A stretch of 26,964 nt of DNA. Origin: a virus. Under the pieces are notes generated by a model. That model saw only the letters and a program-made list of their open reading frames with translations, was not told the origin of the DNA and ran no database searches. The translations under genes were made by a program, and so were the position numbers. Below, piece by piece: positions 1 to 7,024 of the stretch. Where the stretch lies: the IMG/VR virus record IMGVR_UViG_3300029787_000265, positions 1 to 26,964 of that record, one strand, 5' to 3'. Position 1 is the stretch's first letter. Each line of letters opens with the position of its first letter.

Positions 1-268
1 CATGATTGCCAACAAGAAAATAGTTTTGTTCGAAAGCGGCAGATATTTTTTCTAAGTTTTTAAGAGAGTGTTGCAGTGTTGTAATATTAAGTGTGGCACG
101 TTGATGATGCCAGTCACCTAAGAAAATACATGTGTCGCAGTTTTGTGTTTGGGCATGTTCAACAAACCAATCCACATATCTGTCGCAGTCCTCATTGAAC
201 TGTCTTGAATTGCCTTTGTTGCCAAAGTGTATGTCAGCAAACACAGCCGCACGTTTAAAAGTTTGCAT
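1..268 (-). CDS. 47: gp47-like recombination nuclease subunit (SbcD/Mre11-type), 3' part cut by window edge
   Basis: This is the first 89 codons of a metallophosphoesterase on the minus strand, beginning at the ATG at 268-266 and running off the left edge. The translation shows the calcineurin-like signature order: DIH at residues 12-14, GDWHH at 51-55, and GNH at 87-89, where the window cuts the usual GNHD. This matches T4 gp47 and SbcD/Mre11, the nuclease subunit that pairs with the gp46 ATPase to process DNA ends in recombination-dependent replication. It lies 33 bp downstream of gp55 on the same strand and is probably co-transcribed with it. No strong Shine-Dalgarno sequence and no TAAATA box is seen before the ATG, as expected for a gene outside the late class. 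Family membership is well supported; the gp47 name rests on the motifs plus the T4-like context. Confidence 0.85.
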   Translation of the reverse strand, partial: MQTFKRAAVFADIHFGNKGNSRQFNEDCDRYVDWFVEHAQTQNCDTCIFLGDWHHQRATLNITTLQHSLKNLEKISAAFEQNYFLVGNH

Positions 269-301
269 TAGAATAATTGTATGACAAATTGTTTTGTTTG
301 T

Positions 302-1081
302 CTAGTCAGTTTTTTTGGCAGCTGCCTGTTCAGCCTTTTGTTGTATTTCCCATTCAATCTGTCTTGTGTGTGAAGGTGTCATGCCATTTTCTTGCAGTAT
401 GTCATCTCGCAGTGATTGATTTTTCTTTTCAACATTTAAGATACGTGTGAAAGAATTTGTAATGGCCGCAGTGTAATATGCAAATGGATTTTCAGACTTG
501 GACTCATCAAACTGCAATCCAATTTGGCTCAACTGCATCAGTGCTTGACCTTGCATCTCATCGTTGTATGTGTATCCTCTCCAGTTGCCTCTGGTGCCAT
601 ATCTTTGTGTCAACAACAAAAACATTTTTGCCAGTTCGTTGGTCATCTTGCCATGATCCACAGAAAAGTGGCCATTCTGCAGTCCTCCGTACCAGTGTGA
701 CTTGCCCACACATATCAGTTCATCGTTGTCATCAAAACGCCAATGTTGATAAGGCGGAAAGTTGCATCTTGCTTTGGATTCGGATATGTTTTTTGGATTG
801 GTTTTACGCTTGGAGTTTGGAATATGATCGAATGTCATTATCCTAAACACCACTTGATTCTTTTTGAACTTTTTGGCATCAAGTTTTTCGCCTGTGGCTC
901 TTTCAATCCTTTTGGCCCTCAGACGCTTGCCTTCAGCAGTGGTTCTGATGTTTATTTTGGATATAGAAGGCAGTATGATGTCATAATCTCTGTCTTCTGG
1001 TGTTAAAAATTCGCTGTATGTTGCTTTGCTCAGGTGTATTTGCTTGAGCATGTCTCTGTTGTTAAGATATTTTACTGCCAT
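302..1081 (-). CDS. 55: gp55-like sigma factor for late transcription
   Basis: A 259-residue protein related to T4 gp55, the small sigma-family protein that directs host RNA polymerase to late promoters. The N-terminal YLNNRDML (residues 5-12) parallels the YVNNKELL region of T4 gp55. Residues 141-220 parallel its core: DHGKMTNELAKMF, then RGYTYNDEM (168-176), FDESKSENPFAYYT (191-204) and NSFTRILNVEKK (209-220). Between these lies a stretch of about 120 residues (20-140) that T4 gp55 (185 aa) mostly lacks. It includes VVFRIMTFDH (77-86) and GKSHWYGGL (126-134), and from memory similar segments occur in cyanophage gp55 proteins. The C-terminus is charged and alanine/lysine-rich. It is transcribed away from the morphogenesis block, from a region with a TATAAT box. 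Its product would be expected to recognise the TAAATA boxes upstream of gp48, gp25 and gp6. Confidence 0.85.
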   Translation of the reverse strand: MAVKYLNNRDMLKQIHLSKATYSEFLTPEDRDYDIILPSISKINIRTTAEGKRLRAKRIERATGEKLDAKKFKKNQVVFRIMTFDHIPNSKRKTNPKNISESKARCNFPPYQHWRFDDNDELICVGKSHWYGGLQNGHFSVDHGKMTNELAKMFLLLTQRYGTRGNWRGYTYNDEMQGQALMQLSQIGLQFDESKSENPFAYYTAAITNSFTRILNVEKKNQSLRDDILQENGMTPSHTRQIEWEIQQKAEQAAAKKTD

Positions 1082-1088
1082 ACAAGAT

Positions 1089-1117
1089 ATTATAAACTAT
1101 GCATATAATTTATGCAA
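1089..1117 (-). promoter_or_regulatory. Sigma70-like promoter for gp55-gp47
   Basis: Read on the minus strand, TTGCAT (1117-1112) and a perfect TATAAT (1094-1089) are separated by 17 bp, the ideal spacing for a housekeeping bacterial promoter. The -35 matches the consensus only in its TTG. The TATAAT ends 7 nt before the gp55 ATG, so the predicted start point falls at or just before the start codon, leaving essentially no leader. The region is A+T-rich, so a TATAAT by chance is possible; the spacing and position upstream of a minus-strand gene pair support it. Confidence 0.55.
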
Positions 1118-1123
1118 TAAATA
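1116..1123 (+). promoter_or_regulatory. Late-promoter-like box before gp48
   Basis: AATAAATA differs at one position from the T4 late promoter TATAAATA, which occupies the -10 region and is recognised by gp55. It ends exactly 6 nt before the chosen ATG of gp48 (1130), with no Shine-Dalgarno sequence between. The same box and spacing recur before three other genes in the window. It physically overlaps the -35 element of the opposing gp55 promoter. Confidence 0.65.
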
Positions 1124-1129
1124 TTTTTG

Positions 1130-2035
1130 ATGGCATCATTCTCTAATTTTCTAAATCAAGGCAGTAGGTTCCTCACAGGAGCTGCAGGTGCTGTGGCCAA
1201 TCGACTATCAGCGGCAGGTTTGCCTGCGGGAGGCATATTTGGCAGACAACAACGATCACTGCAATCCAATGTTGGCGCACCATCTGCCACACAGGACTGG
1301 GGAGTTAAACTTACTTTACCTGAGACGACTTATAACGATTTGTTTGGCAACTCACCAATTATGGACAAACAGTCAATAGGTGTGCGTAACGGCATGAGAT
1401 GGCCTGTTACTCCTTTTATCAACATGAGCCACTCTGCAAATTATGACTCACGTGCTGTTTTGCACAACAATTATCCATACTATGCCTATCAAAATTCACA
1501 GGTAGATCAGATCACAATATCAGGGTCGTTTCCTGTGAATGATCAAAGAAGCGGACTTAACTTTTTGGGCACTTTGCATTTTTTAAGAACAGTGACCAAA
1601 ATGTATTATGGTGGCGGTGATGCTAATCAAGGCAATCCACCTCCTGTGTGTAAACTCAATGGATATGGAGATTACATCTACAAAAATGTGCCAGTGATTA
1701 TCACAAACTTTAACGTGGAACTTAGAGAACAGATTGATTACATTGGAATAACTGTGCCAACAGGTGGTCTGTCTTCACTGCCTAGTGAATCACCTAACCA
1801 AATGATGAGACAGTCACAACAGTTGTCTCCAGGATTGAGAAATGCAATATATGGATCTGCAACAAACAATCCAGCTAACGCTACTGAAAGCGATGGCAGT
1901 GTGAACTATGTCCCAACAGATTCTCTTATTGCTGTAACTTGTCTACCAGTGTACTCAAGAAACAAAATTACTAATCAATTCAGCCTAAAGCAATTCGCAC
2001 AAGGCGACCTAACTAAAAATCAAGGATTTATCTAA
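1130..2035 (+). CDS. 48: gp48-like baseplate tail-tube cap protein
   Basis: A 301-residue protein that I read as the marine-phage form of gp48, the baseplate component that caps the hub and nucleates the tail tube. The ATG at 1130 is preferred over an in-frame TTG at 1127 because it lies 6 nt after the AATAAATA box, the spacing seen before other genes here. The N-terminus is small-residue and hydrophobic (roughly residues 10-40, rich in Ala and Gly). The middle contains conserved-looking aromatic and proline-rich segments (MRWPVTPFINM; TLHFLRTVTKMYYGGG) and a VPVIITNFNVEL strand. T4 gp48 is 364 aa and its paralogue gp54 is 320 aa, so the length suits either. Its stop overlaps the start of gp53 by one base (TAATG), indicating translational coupling. 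The gp48 rather than gp54 label rests mainly on resemblance to cyanophage gp48. Confidence 0.72.
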   Translation: MASFSNFLNQGSRFLTGAAGAVANRLSAAGLPAGGIFGRQQRSLQSNVGAPSATQDWGVKLTLPETTYNDLFGNSPIMDKQSIGVRNGMRWPVTPFINMSHSANYDSRAVLHNNYPYYAYQNSQVDQITISGSFPVNDQRSGLNFLGTLHFLRTVTKMYYGGGDANQGNPPPVCKLNGYGDYIYKNVPVIITNFNVELREQIDYIGITVPTGGLSSLPSESPNQMMRQSQQLSPGLRNAIYGSATNNPANATESDGSVNYVPTDSLIAVTCLPVYSRNKITNQFSLKQFAQGDLTKNQGFI

Positions 2036-2334
2036 TGGCCCAATACGCAAAGACTTCACCTTATTCAAACACTTCACAGGGCAAAGAAACACTTAACATA
2101 TTGAACAAAAGATTATTTGCATTTGAGCCTGACGATATTTTATATGAAATTGATTCTTTTTATGACAAACGTCCTGACTTATTATCACATGATTTGTATG
2201 GAACATCAAAACTTTGGTGGGTGTTCATGCATAGAAATATGGACACCATTACCGACAATATTTTTTCATTCACAAAAGGGACACAGATTAGGATTCCAAA
2301 AAAGTCGACGCTCGAACAGTTTTTAGGGGTATAG
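2035..2334 (+). CDS. 53: gp53-like baseplate wedge protein
   Basis: A 99-residue protein matching the gp53 wedge family. Visible hallmarks are DDILYEIDSFYDKRPDLLSH followed by DLYGTSKLWWVFMHRNMD and a C-terminal KGTQIRIPK strand. T4 gp53 is about twice as long (196 aa); the short form is usual in marine T4-like phages. In T4, gp53 joins the wedge late and locks neighbouring wedges around the hub. It starts on the TAATG of gp48 with AAGGA about 9 nt upstream, and ends one base before the next ATG, so it sits inside a tightly coupled operon. Confidence 0.85.
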   Translation: MAQYAKTSPYSNTSQGKETLNILNKRLFAFEPDDILYEIDSFYDKRPDLLSHDLYGTSKLWWVFMHRNMDTITDNIFSFTKGTQIRIPKKSTLEQFLGV

Positions 2335-2335
2335 G

Positions 2336-4756
2336 ATGACACAAAAATATAATGGTCCAAAATTAACCAAAGAAGAATTCCAACTACAAAAACAAGAACG
2401 TACAAATGCTTGGGCTGCCAACAGAGAAAGAGTATTGCAAGAGCGCGAGGCCAAACGCGAGGCTAAGCGACAAGAAAAATTGTTTGCAGAACAACAAGCA
2501 CAAAATAATCAATTTACTTCAAACAGTCAAGTTGAAGCAGTCAATCTTCAAAGTGATGTTGATAGACAGGAAGCAACATCAAACACCAAAAAGGCTGAAA
2601 CACAAGATCAAATACAACAGAATAACGAACAAGTAACCACAGGAGAATCAAGCGTTGACGGAGCAACCAACACCTCTACAGGAAGTCCGCAAGATAAAAT
2701 ACCACAGGTCAATCCATTGCATGATTATGCTCCTTACAACTATATCATCACACTCAGTTGTATAGATAAAAATACATTTAATCAAGGTAGCAGTGATGAA
2801 GGCATAGTTATTGTTAAATCAGGAGGCAAAGGAGTAACAGGCGCTCCACCTTTAGACAAAGATTTTTATATAGACAACCTTGTGTTGCGGAACAGTGTTT
2901 CTCCTACCCTGCAGTCTGGCACCGGTTCAACATTTCAAATTTTATTTGAAGTTACAGAACCATATGGCACATCTTTTGTAGACGCATTGATACAGGCAGC
3001 TGACATCCAAGGATACACTAATCACACACAAGCAGTGTATCTATTGAAAGTTGAATTCAAAGGCATCAGTGATGACGGAAAACCAACCAACACCATTCCA
3101 TACACAACAAGAATAGTGCCTATTAGTATTATTGATATTGTGTTAAACATAGAAGCGGGAGTATCAACCTATGCTGTGACAGGCCGTCCAGTAACTAATC
3201 TTGCTTTTACTGACCTGCATGGAAAAACCAAAGAAGCATACACCATAGGTGGAGACACTGTAGAAGAAGTGCTTAACAATTTCTTTGAAGCAATCACCAG
3301 GACACAAGCCACTCTAAAAGATCTTAACAAAATTAAAGAACAAGACAAGTATGAACTATCAACAGATGAATGTAAACCTATTATAAAAACTAAGATAGGA
3401 TATGATGCAAAGTCTCAGTCAAAAAATGTTGTAAATTATTCTTACATATACGACACCGCTACGCACAAAACTTTTTACAGAGGCATAGTTGTGCCTAAAG
3501 GCACAAATATACAAGCCTTCATTGAAGCCATAATCAGAGAAAGCGATTTTTATAAAGACCAATTTGATGATGACATGAATCCGAAAGGAGACAAATTACA
3601 AATAGCAAGGATATATCCTCGACTTGAAATTCTTGATGATGACAATGGCAACAATCGCCCTGCTTATAAGTTCAAATACATTGTGCGAACACAAGAAGTT
3701 ACATCTGCTTATTTTTCTAAAAATGCAGACGATTTAACAAAGGATCTTGTTTCTGTAAGAACATATGACTATTTGTACACAGGAAAAAATCAGGATGTGT
3801 TAAATTTTGATATCACATATAAATTTGCATATTATCAAGCAATACACAGAGACAGCAACATCGGCAATGAAGAACAGACTGACAACTATGATGGCAAGGA
3901 GGAACAAACCAATGACCCTGATCAAAAAGGAGCATCTGGGAAAGGCGTATCGCAGGTAACAGTTGAGCCGGAAGATCCAAAGCACAAAGATGGCCTGCAA
4001 ATAGCAGTCAATAAAAAGAATGGCGAAATAGGAGGAATATTTGAACAAGTAATTGCAGATCCATCTGGAGACTTGATTGTGTGTACATTAGAAATATTAG
4101 GAGATCCTTTCTGGATTGCACAAAAAGATGTTAGCAACAGATCATTCAGACTGTCACATCAAGAAGGTGTTATTAACACAGATGAGAATGGTGCGGTGGC
4201 AACTGACGAATCTGAAATATACATTGATCTTAATTTCCGCACGCCACAAGATTTGGATGATAAGACAGGACTTTTTTTAAACAAGGAGAGAGTAACTTTT
4301 TCTGGCAAATACAAAGTGTTTATATGTGCCAATAGATTTTCTGGAGGAGTTTTCACAAACGAACTAGAAATGACAAGATTAAAATTCCAAGAAGATGACG
4401 AGCCACAAACAGGCGCTGGCACTGGTGAAGGAGCACCAACTGGCATCAATAGACCAGGATACTCCACTAGACCAGCCAATTTATCCAGTTTACAATCAGA
4501 CACAGGTGACGTTCAAGTTGATGCAGACAACACAGGCAGTAATGTAACTAAAGTACCAGTGGGCAGTAATATATCAAGAAAGTTTAAAACTCCAGGAGCA
4601 GGAGGTTTTGATCCAGGAGGTTTTGATTTTACAGGATTACCAATTCCGAAAATTAGCATTGACACAGGTGGATATTATTATAGTGATCAACAACTCCAGT
4701 TTTTAAGAGATGTAGGAATTCCTCCTGATCCATCGAGGATAAGAAATGGCAACTAA
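2336..4756 (+). CDS. Large virion structural protein, probably baseplate hub-associated
   Basis: An 806-residue protein that I cannot match to a named T4 gene. Residues about 8-60 are very rich in Lys, Glu, Arg and Gln and look like a charged helix or coiled coil, followed by a Gln/Asn/Ser/Thr linker to about residue 120. A folded region then starts (HDYAPYNYIITLSCID) with FYIDNLVLRNS and FEVTEPYGTSFVDAL. This pattern resembles a domain I associate with marine phage structural proteins. The middle contains further beta-rich segments, and the C-terminus is Gly/Pro-rich. Its last 11 bases overlap the start of gp5, and it follows gp53, so it is made with hub and wedge components. A role as a gp27-type partner of gp5 is plausible from position only. 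Its start has AGGGG about 10 nt upstream of the ATG. Confidence 0.6.
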   Translation: MTQKYNGPKLTKEEFQLQKQERTNAWAANRERVLQEREAKREAKRQEKLFAEQQAQNNQFTSNSQVEAVNLQSDVDRQEATSNTKKAETQDQIQQNNEQVTTGESSVDGATNTSTGSPQDKIPQVNPLHDYAPYNYIITLSCIDKNTFNQGSSDEGIVIVKSGGKGVTGAPPLDKDFYIDNLVLRNSVSPTLQSGTGSTFQILFEVTEPYGTSFVDALIQAADIQGYTNHTQAVYLLKVEFKGISDDGKPTNTIPYTTRIVPISIIDIVLNIEAGVSTYAVTGRPVTNLAFTDLHGKTKEAYTIGGDTVEEVLNNFFEAITRTQATLKDLNKIKEQDKYELSTDECKPIIKTKIGYDAKSQSKNVVNYSYIYDTATHKTFYRGIVVPKGTNIQAFIEAIIRESDFYKDQFDDDMNPKGDKLQIARIYPRLEILDDDNGNNRPAYKFKYIVRTQEVTSAYFSKNADDLTKDLVSVRTYDYLYTGKNQDVLNFDITYKFAYYQAIHRDSNIGNEEQTDNYDGKEEQTNDPDQKGASGKGVSQVTVEPEDPKHKDGLQIAVNKKNGEIGGIFEQVIADPSGDLIVCTLEILGDPFWIAQKDVSNRSFRLSHQEGVINTDENGAVATDESEIYIDLNFRTPQDLDDKTGLFLNKERVTFSGKYKVFICANRFSGGVFTNELEMTRLKFQEDDEPQTGAGTGEGAPTGINRPGYSTRPANLSSLQSDTGDVQVDADNTGSNVTKVPVGSNISRKFKTPGAGGFDPGGFDFTGLPIPKISIDTGGYYYSDQQLQFLRDVGIPPDPSRIRNGN

Positions 4757-6221
4757 TAGACGAGAAATATTTAAAGACGTCACCAAGCGTATTGCACAAT
4801 TTCCAGGCCCATATGTAGGATATGTAAAAAATCCAGGAGACTTGAACAGGATGGGACGATTGTTTGTGTTTATTCCTTCACTACATGGTGAATATGATGA
4901 GACCAATAAGCAACAAGAGAATCAACTAATACCAGTCAGCTACTGTTCACCTTTTGCGGGACAAACTCCTTTGAGTGAAACCACAGAAGGCAATCGCGAA
5001 TTTGCCAACACACAAAAATCTTATGGTTTTTGGATGGTACCACCTGACATTGACACAAAAGTGCTTGTGATGTTTGCTGATGGAGACATCAACTCAGGAT
5101 ATTGGATGGGATGTGTGTATGAAGATTTCATGAATCATATGACTCCGGGCATTGGCGTAAGCAATCCTGATAAGTTTGTAGGCACCCCATCTGAGATAGA
5201 AGAATACTATTCACAACTAAGTTTGTCACAAGTGCCTGTGGCAGAAGCACAAAGAAAAGGCGAATCTATCAATGTTGCCAACCTTAATACAGATTTAGAT
5301 CGTGATACTGCATTTTCTGTGCGGCCTGCTCACACACCATCCACTCAATCTTTAATTGCACAAGGTTTAATCACTGACAATGTCCGTGGTACAACTACAT
5401 CCTCTGCAAGACGTGAAAGTCCATCTCAAGTGTTTGGCATATCAACTCCTGGGCCAATAGATTTTGAAGGCCAACAAACACGTAAAAGAGAGTCAATCAA
5501 TAGGCATGGAAGAATTTTTACTGATGCAAACGATCAATTTGCTTTCAACAAAGTTGCACACTCTAGATTAGGTGGAAACACATTTGTAATGGATGACGGA
5601 ACTCCTGTTACACGTGAGGGCACAACAAATTTAACAGACATAGAAAATGAATTGATAAGATTACGTACACGTTCAGGTGCACAGGTATTACTACACAATT
5701 CCAAGGACGTCGTATACATAATCAACAGTTCGGGCACAGCATGGATTGAATTTACACAAGATGGAAAAATGGATGTGTACGCCAAAGACAGTGTAAGCAT
5801 ACACACAGAAAATGATATGAACTTTCGTGCAGACAGAGATATCAACTTAGAAGCAGGAAGAAATGTCAACATCAAAGCCATTAAGTCCGCAGGAGCACCA
5901 GGCCAAGATTCAGGCGGCCGTGTGCATATTGATGCAGGCGCCAATTATGAACTAGTCATAGGCACTGACGGATTGATCAAAGCAGGAGCAAACATCAAAA
6001 CATTTGCAGGCACAGATTTCAATGTGAACACTGGAAATGAAATACATTTTAACACATCAGGAAAAGTATCAAGTTCGGTCACAGCAAGTTTAGCCACACA
6101 TGGCACCTCCGATCTAACATCTATCATGAAACGTATTCCAACACAAGAACCATGGACAGACCATGAAGACAAAAAGCGTGAAGATGTAACTTCAAATAAA
6201 ACAGATAGAGAGATTCAATAA
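4746..6221 (+). CDS. 5: gp5-like baseplate hub spike protein lacking a lysozyme domain
   Basis: A 491-residue protein resembling T4 gp5 and VgrG spikes. The N-terminal 20-130 region looks like the gp5 OB-fold (YVGYVKNPGDLNRMGRLFVF; later WMVPPDIDTKVLVMFADGD and GYWMGCVYEDFM). Residues about 320-450 show short alternating strands typical of the triple-stranded beta-helix needle (DGKMDVYAKDSVSI, then DINLEAGRNVNIKA, then a GTDFNVNTGNEIHFNT strand). T4 gp5 (575 aa) has a lysozyme between these parts. Here the linker, residues about 150-300, is Ser/Thr/Arg-rich with no lysozyme-like motif that I can see. GAGGAT precedes the ATG, which overlaps the upstream gene by 11 nt. The next gene encodes the PAAR tip expected to cap the needle. 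Confidence 0.85.
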   Translation: MATNRREIFKDVTKRIAQFPGPYVGYVKNPGDLNRMGRLFVFIPSLHGEYDETNKQQENQLIPVSYCSPFAGQTPLSETTEGNREFANTQKSYGFWMVPPDIDTKVLVMFADGDINSGYWMGCVYEDFMNHMTPGIGVSNPDKFVGTPSEIEEYYSQLSLSQVPVAEAQRKGESINVANLNTDLDRDTAFSVRPAHTPSTQSLIAQGLITDNVRGTTTSSARRESPSQVFGISTPGPIDFEGQQTRKRESINRHGRIFTDANDQFAFNKVAHSRLGGNTFVMDDGTPVTREGTTNLTDIENELIRLRTRSGAQVLLHNSKDVVYIINSSGTAWIEFTQDGKMDVYAKDSVSIHTENDMNFRADRDINLEAGRNVNIKAIKSAGAPGQDSGGRVHIDAGANYELVIGTDGLIKAGANIKTFAGTDFNVNTGNEIHFNTSGKVSSSVTASLATHGTSDLTSIMKRIPTQEPWTDHEDKKREDVTSNKTDREIQ

Positions 6222-6523
6222 TGCCACTGGCGGCACGACAAGGCGACACTGTAACCACAGGCCATGCATGTGACACTACAACCACATTGGCACAACCAGG
6301 ACAGTCTTCTGTGTTTGTAGTTGGCAAAAATTGGTGTAGATTAGGTGACCTCACTGTGGCACATGATATTCCAGTGGACGAAGAATGTGTAGCTCACACA
6401 GCTGCCATCACCGGATCCAGTAACACAGTGTTTGTTGTTGGAGTAAAATGTGCAAGAGTTGGAGATGGTGCAGATGCCGGATCAATATCGGCATCGACAC
6501 AGGACTCAGTTTTTGCAGGTTAA
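6221..6523 (+). CDS. PAAR-domain spike tip protein (gp5.4-like)
   Basis: A 100-residue PAAR-type protein, expected to form the conical metal-binding tip on the gp5 beta-helix. The N-terminus PLAARQGDTVTTGHACD gives His15 and Cys17, and AHDIPVDEECVAH gives His48, Cys56 and His59; these are candidate ligands for a metal ion. Two internal half-repeats are visible: VFVVGKNWCRLGD (31-43) and VFVVGVKCARVGD (70-82). It shares one base with the gp5 stop (TAATG), matching its partnership with gp5. Its stop codon lies within the TAAATA box that precedes gp25. Confidence 0.85.
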   Translation: MPLAARQGDTVTTGHACDTTTTLAQPGQSSVFVVGKNWCRLGDLTVAHDIPVDEECVAHTAAITGSSNTVFVVGVKCARVGDGADAGSISASTQDSVFAG

Positions 6524-6526
6524 ATA
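6520..6526 (+). promoter_or_regulatory. Late-promoter-like box before gp25
   Basis: TTAAATA overlaps the stop codon of the PAAR gene and ends exactly 6 nt before the gp25 ATG at 6533. The only purine-rich element upstream is an AGG about 14 nt away, poorly placed as a ribosome-binding site. The box and spacing match those before gp48 and gp6. Because it lies partly in coding sequence, it could also be coincidental. Confidence 0.5.
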
Positions 6527-6532
6527 TAACAA

Positions 6533-6991
6533 ATGGCAGTAGTATCATACAAAGATCAAAAAAGAACTAAAGTTACACAAAAAACACAGGTGTTCAGTGG
6601 CTTCTCAACACAAGGCAGAGAATTCAAAAATCCAAAACTGTACGACATTGAACTGGTTAAACAAGATCTATTGAACCATTTCAACATACGCAAAGGGGAA
6701 AAGTTGGAAAATCCAGAATTCGGCACTAACATTTATGCGTACATTTTTGATCCCTTAGATGCAGATACCAAAAACACAATCATACAGGAAGTAGAAGATG
6801 TTGTTACATACGATCCAAGAGTGCAACTGGATCAAGTTGAAGTCAATGAATTTGAACATGGCGTTCAAATCAGAATATCATTGTTGTACATTGGATATGG
6901 CATTGGTGAAAACATTGATCTATTGTTCGATAATCAACAAGGGTTGTTAACAGGCCCATCATCTTTCTATCCTGCCAACACAACAAATTAA
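6533..6991 (+). CDS. 25: gp25-like baseplate wedge protein
   Basis: A 152-residue member of the gp25/GPW family, the wedge protein from which sheath assembly is thought to start. Characteristic features are the helical LVKQDLLNHF, the turn KGEKLENPEFGTNIYAYIFD, a long helix TKNTIIQEVEDVV, and YDPRV, which corresponds to the conserved EPR core seen across contractile injection systems (here with Asp in place of Glu). The N-terminal 20 residues or so are a basic extension. It is followed by a 33-bp gap carrying the next late-like box. Confidence 0.88.
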   Translation: MAVVSYKDQKRTKVTQKTQVFSGFSTQGREFKNPKLYDIELVKQDLLNHFNIRKGEKLENPEFGTNIYAYIFDPLDADTKNTIIQEVEDVVTYDPRVQLDQVEVNEFEHGVQIRISLLYIGYGIGENIDLLFDNQQGLLTGPSSFYPANTTN

Positions 6992-7010
6992 AGTAGCATT
7001 TAATTTTATC

Positions 7011-7018
7011 AATAAATA
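7011..7018 (+). promoter_or_regulatory. Late-promoter-like box before gp6
   Basis: AATAAATA sits in the 33-bp gap between gp25 and gp6 and ends exactly 6 nt before the gp6 ATG (7025). It is the same octamer, at the same distance, as the one before gp48. No Shine-Dalgarno sequence lies in the A+T-rich stretch upstream of gp6. Confidence 0.65.
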
Positions 7019-7024
7019 ATTGCA

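Noticed and set aside
478-1006. Plus-strand open frames opposite gp55
   Set aside because: They mirror the gp55 coding sequence and show biased, non-protein-like composition. gp55 itself has clear family motifs.
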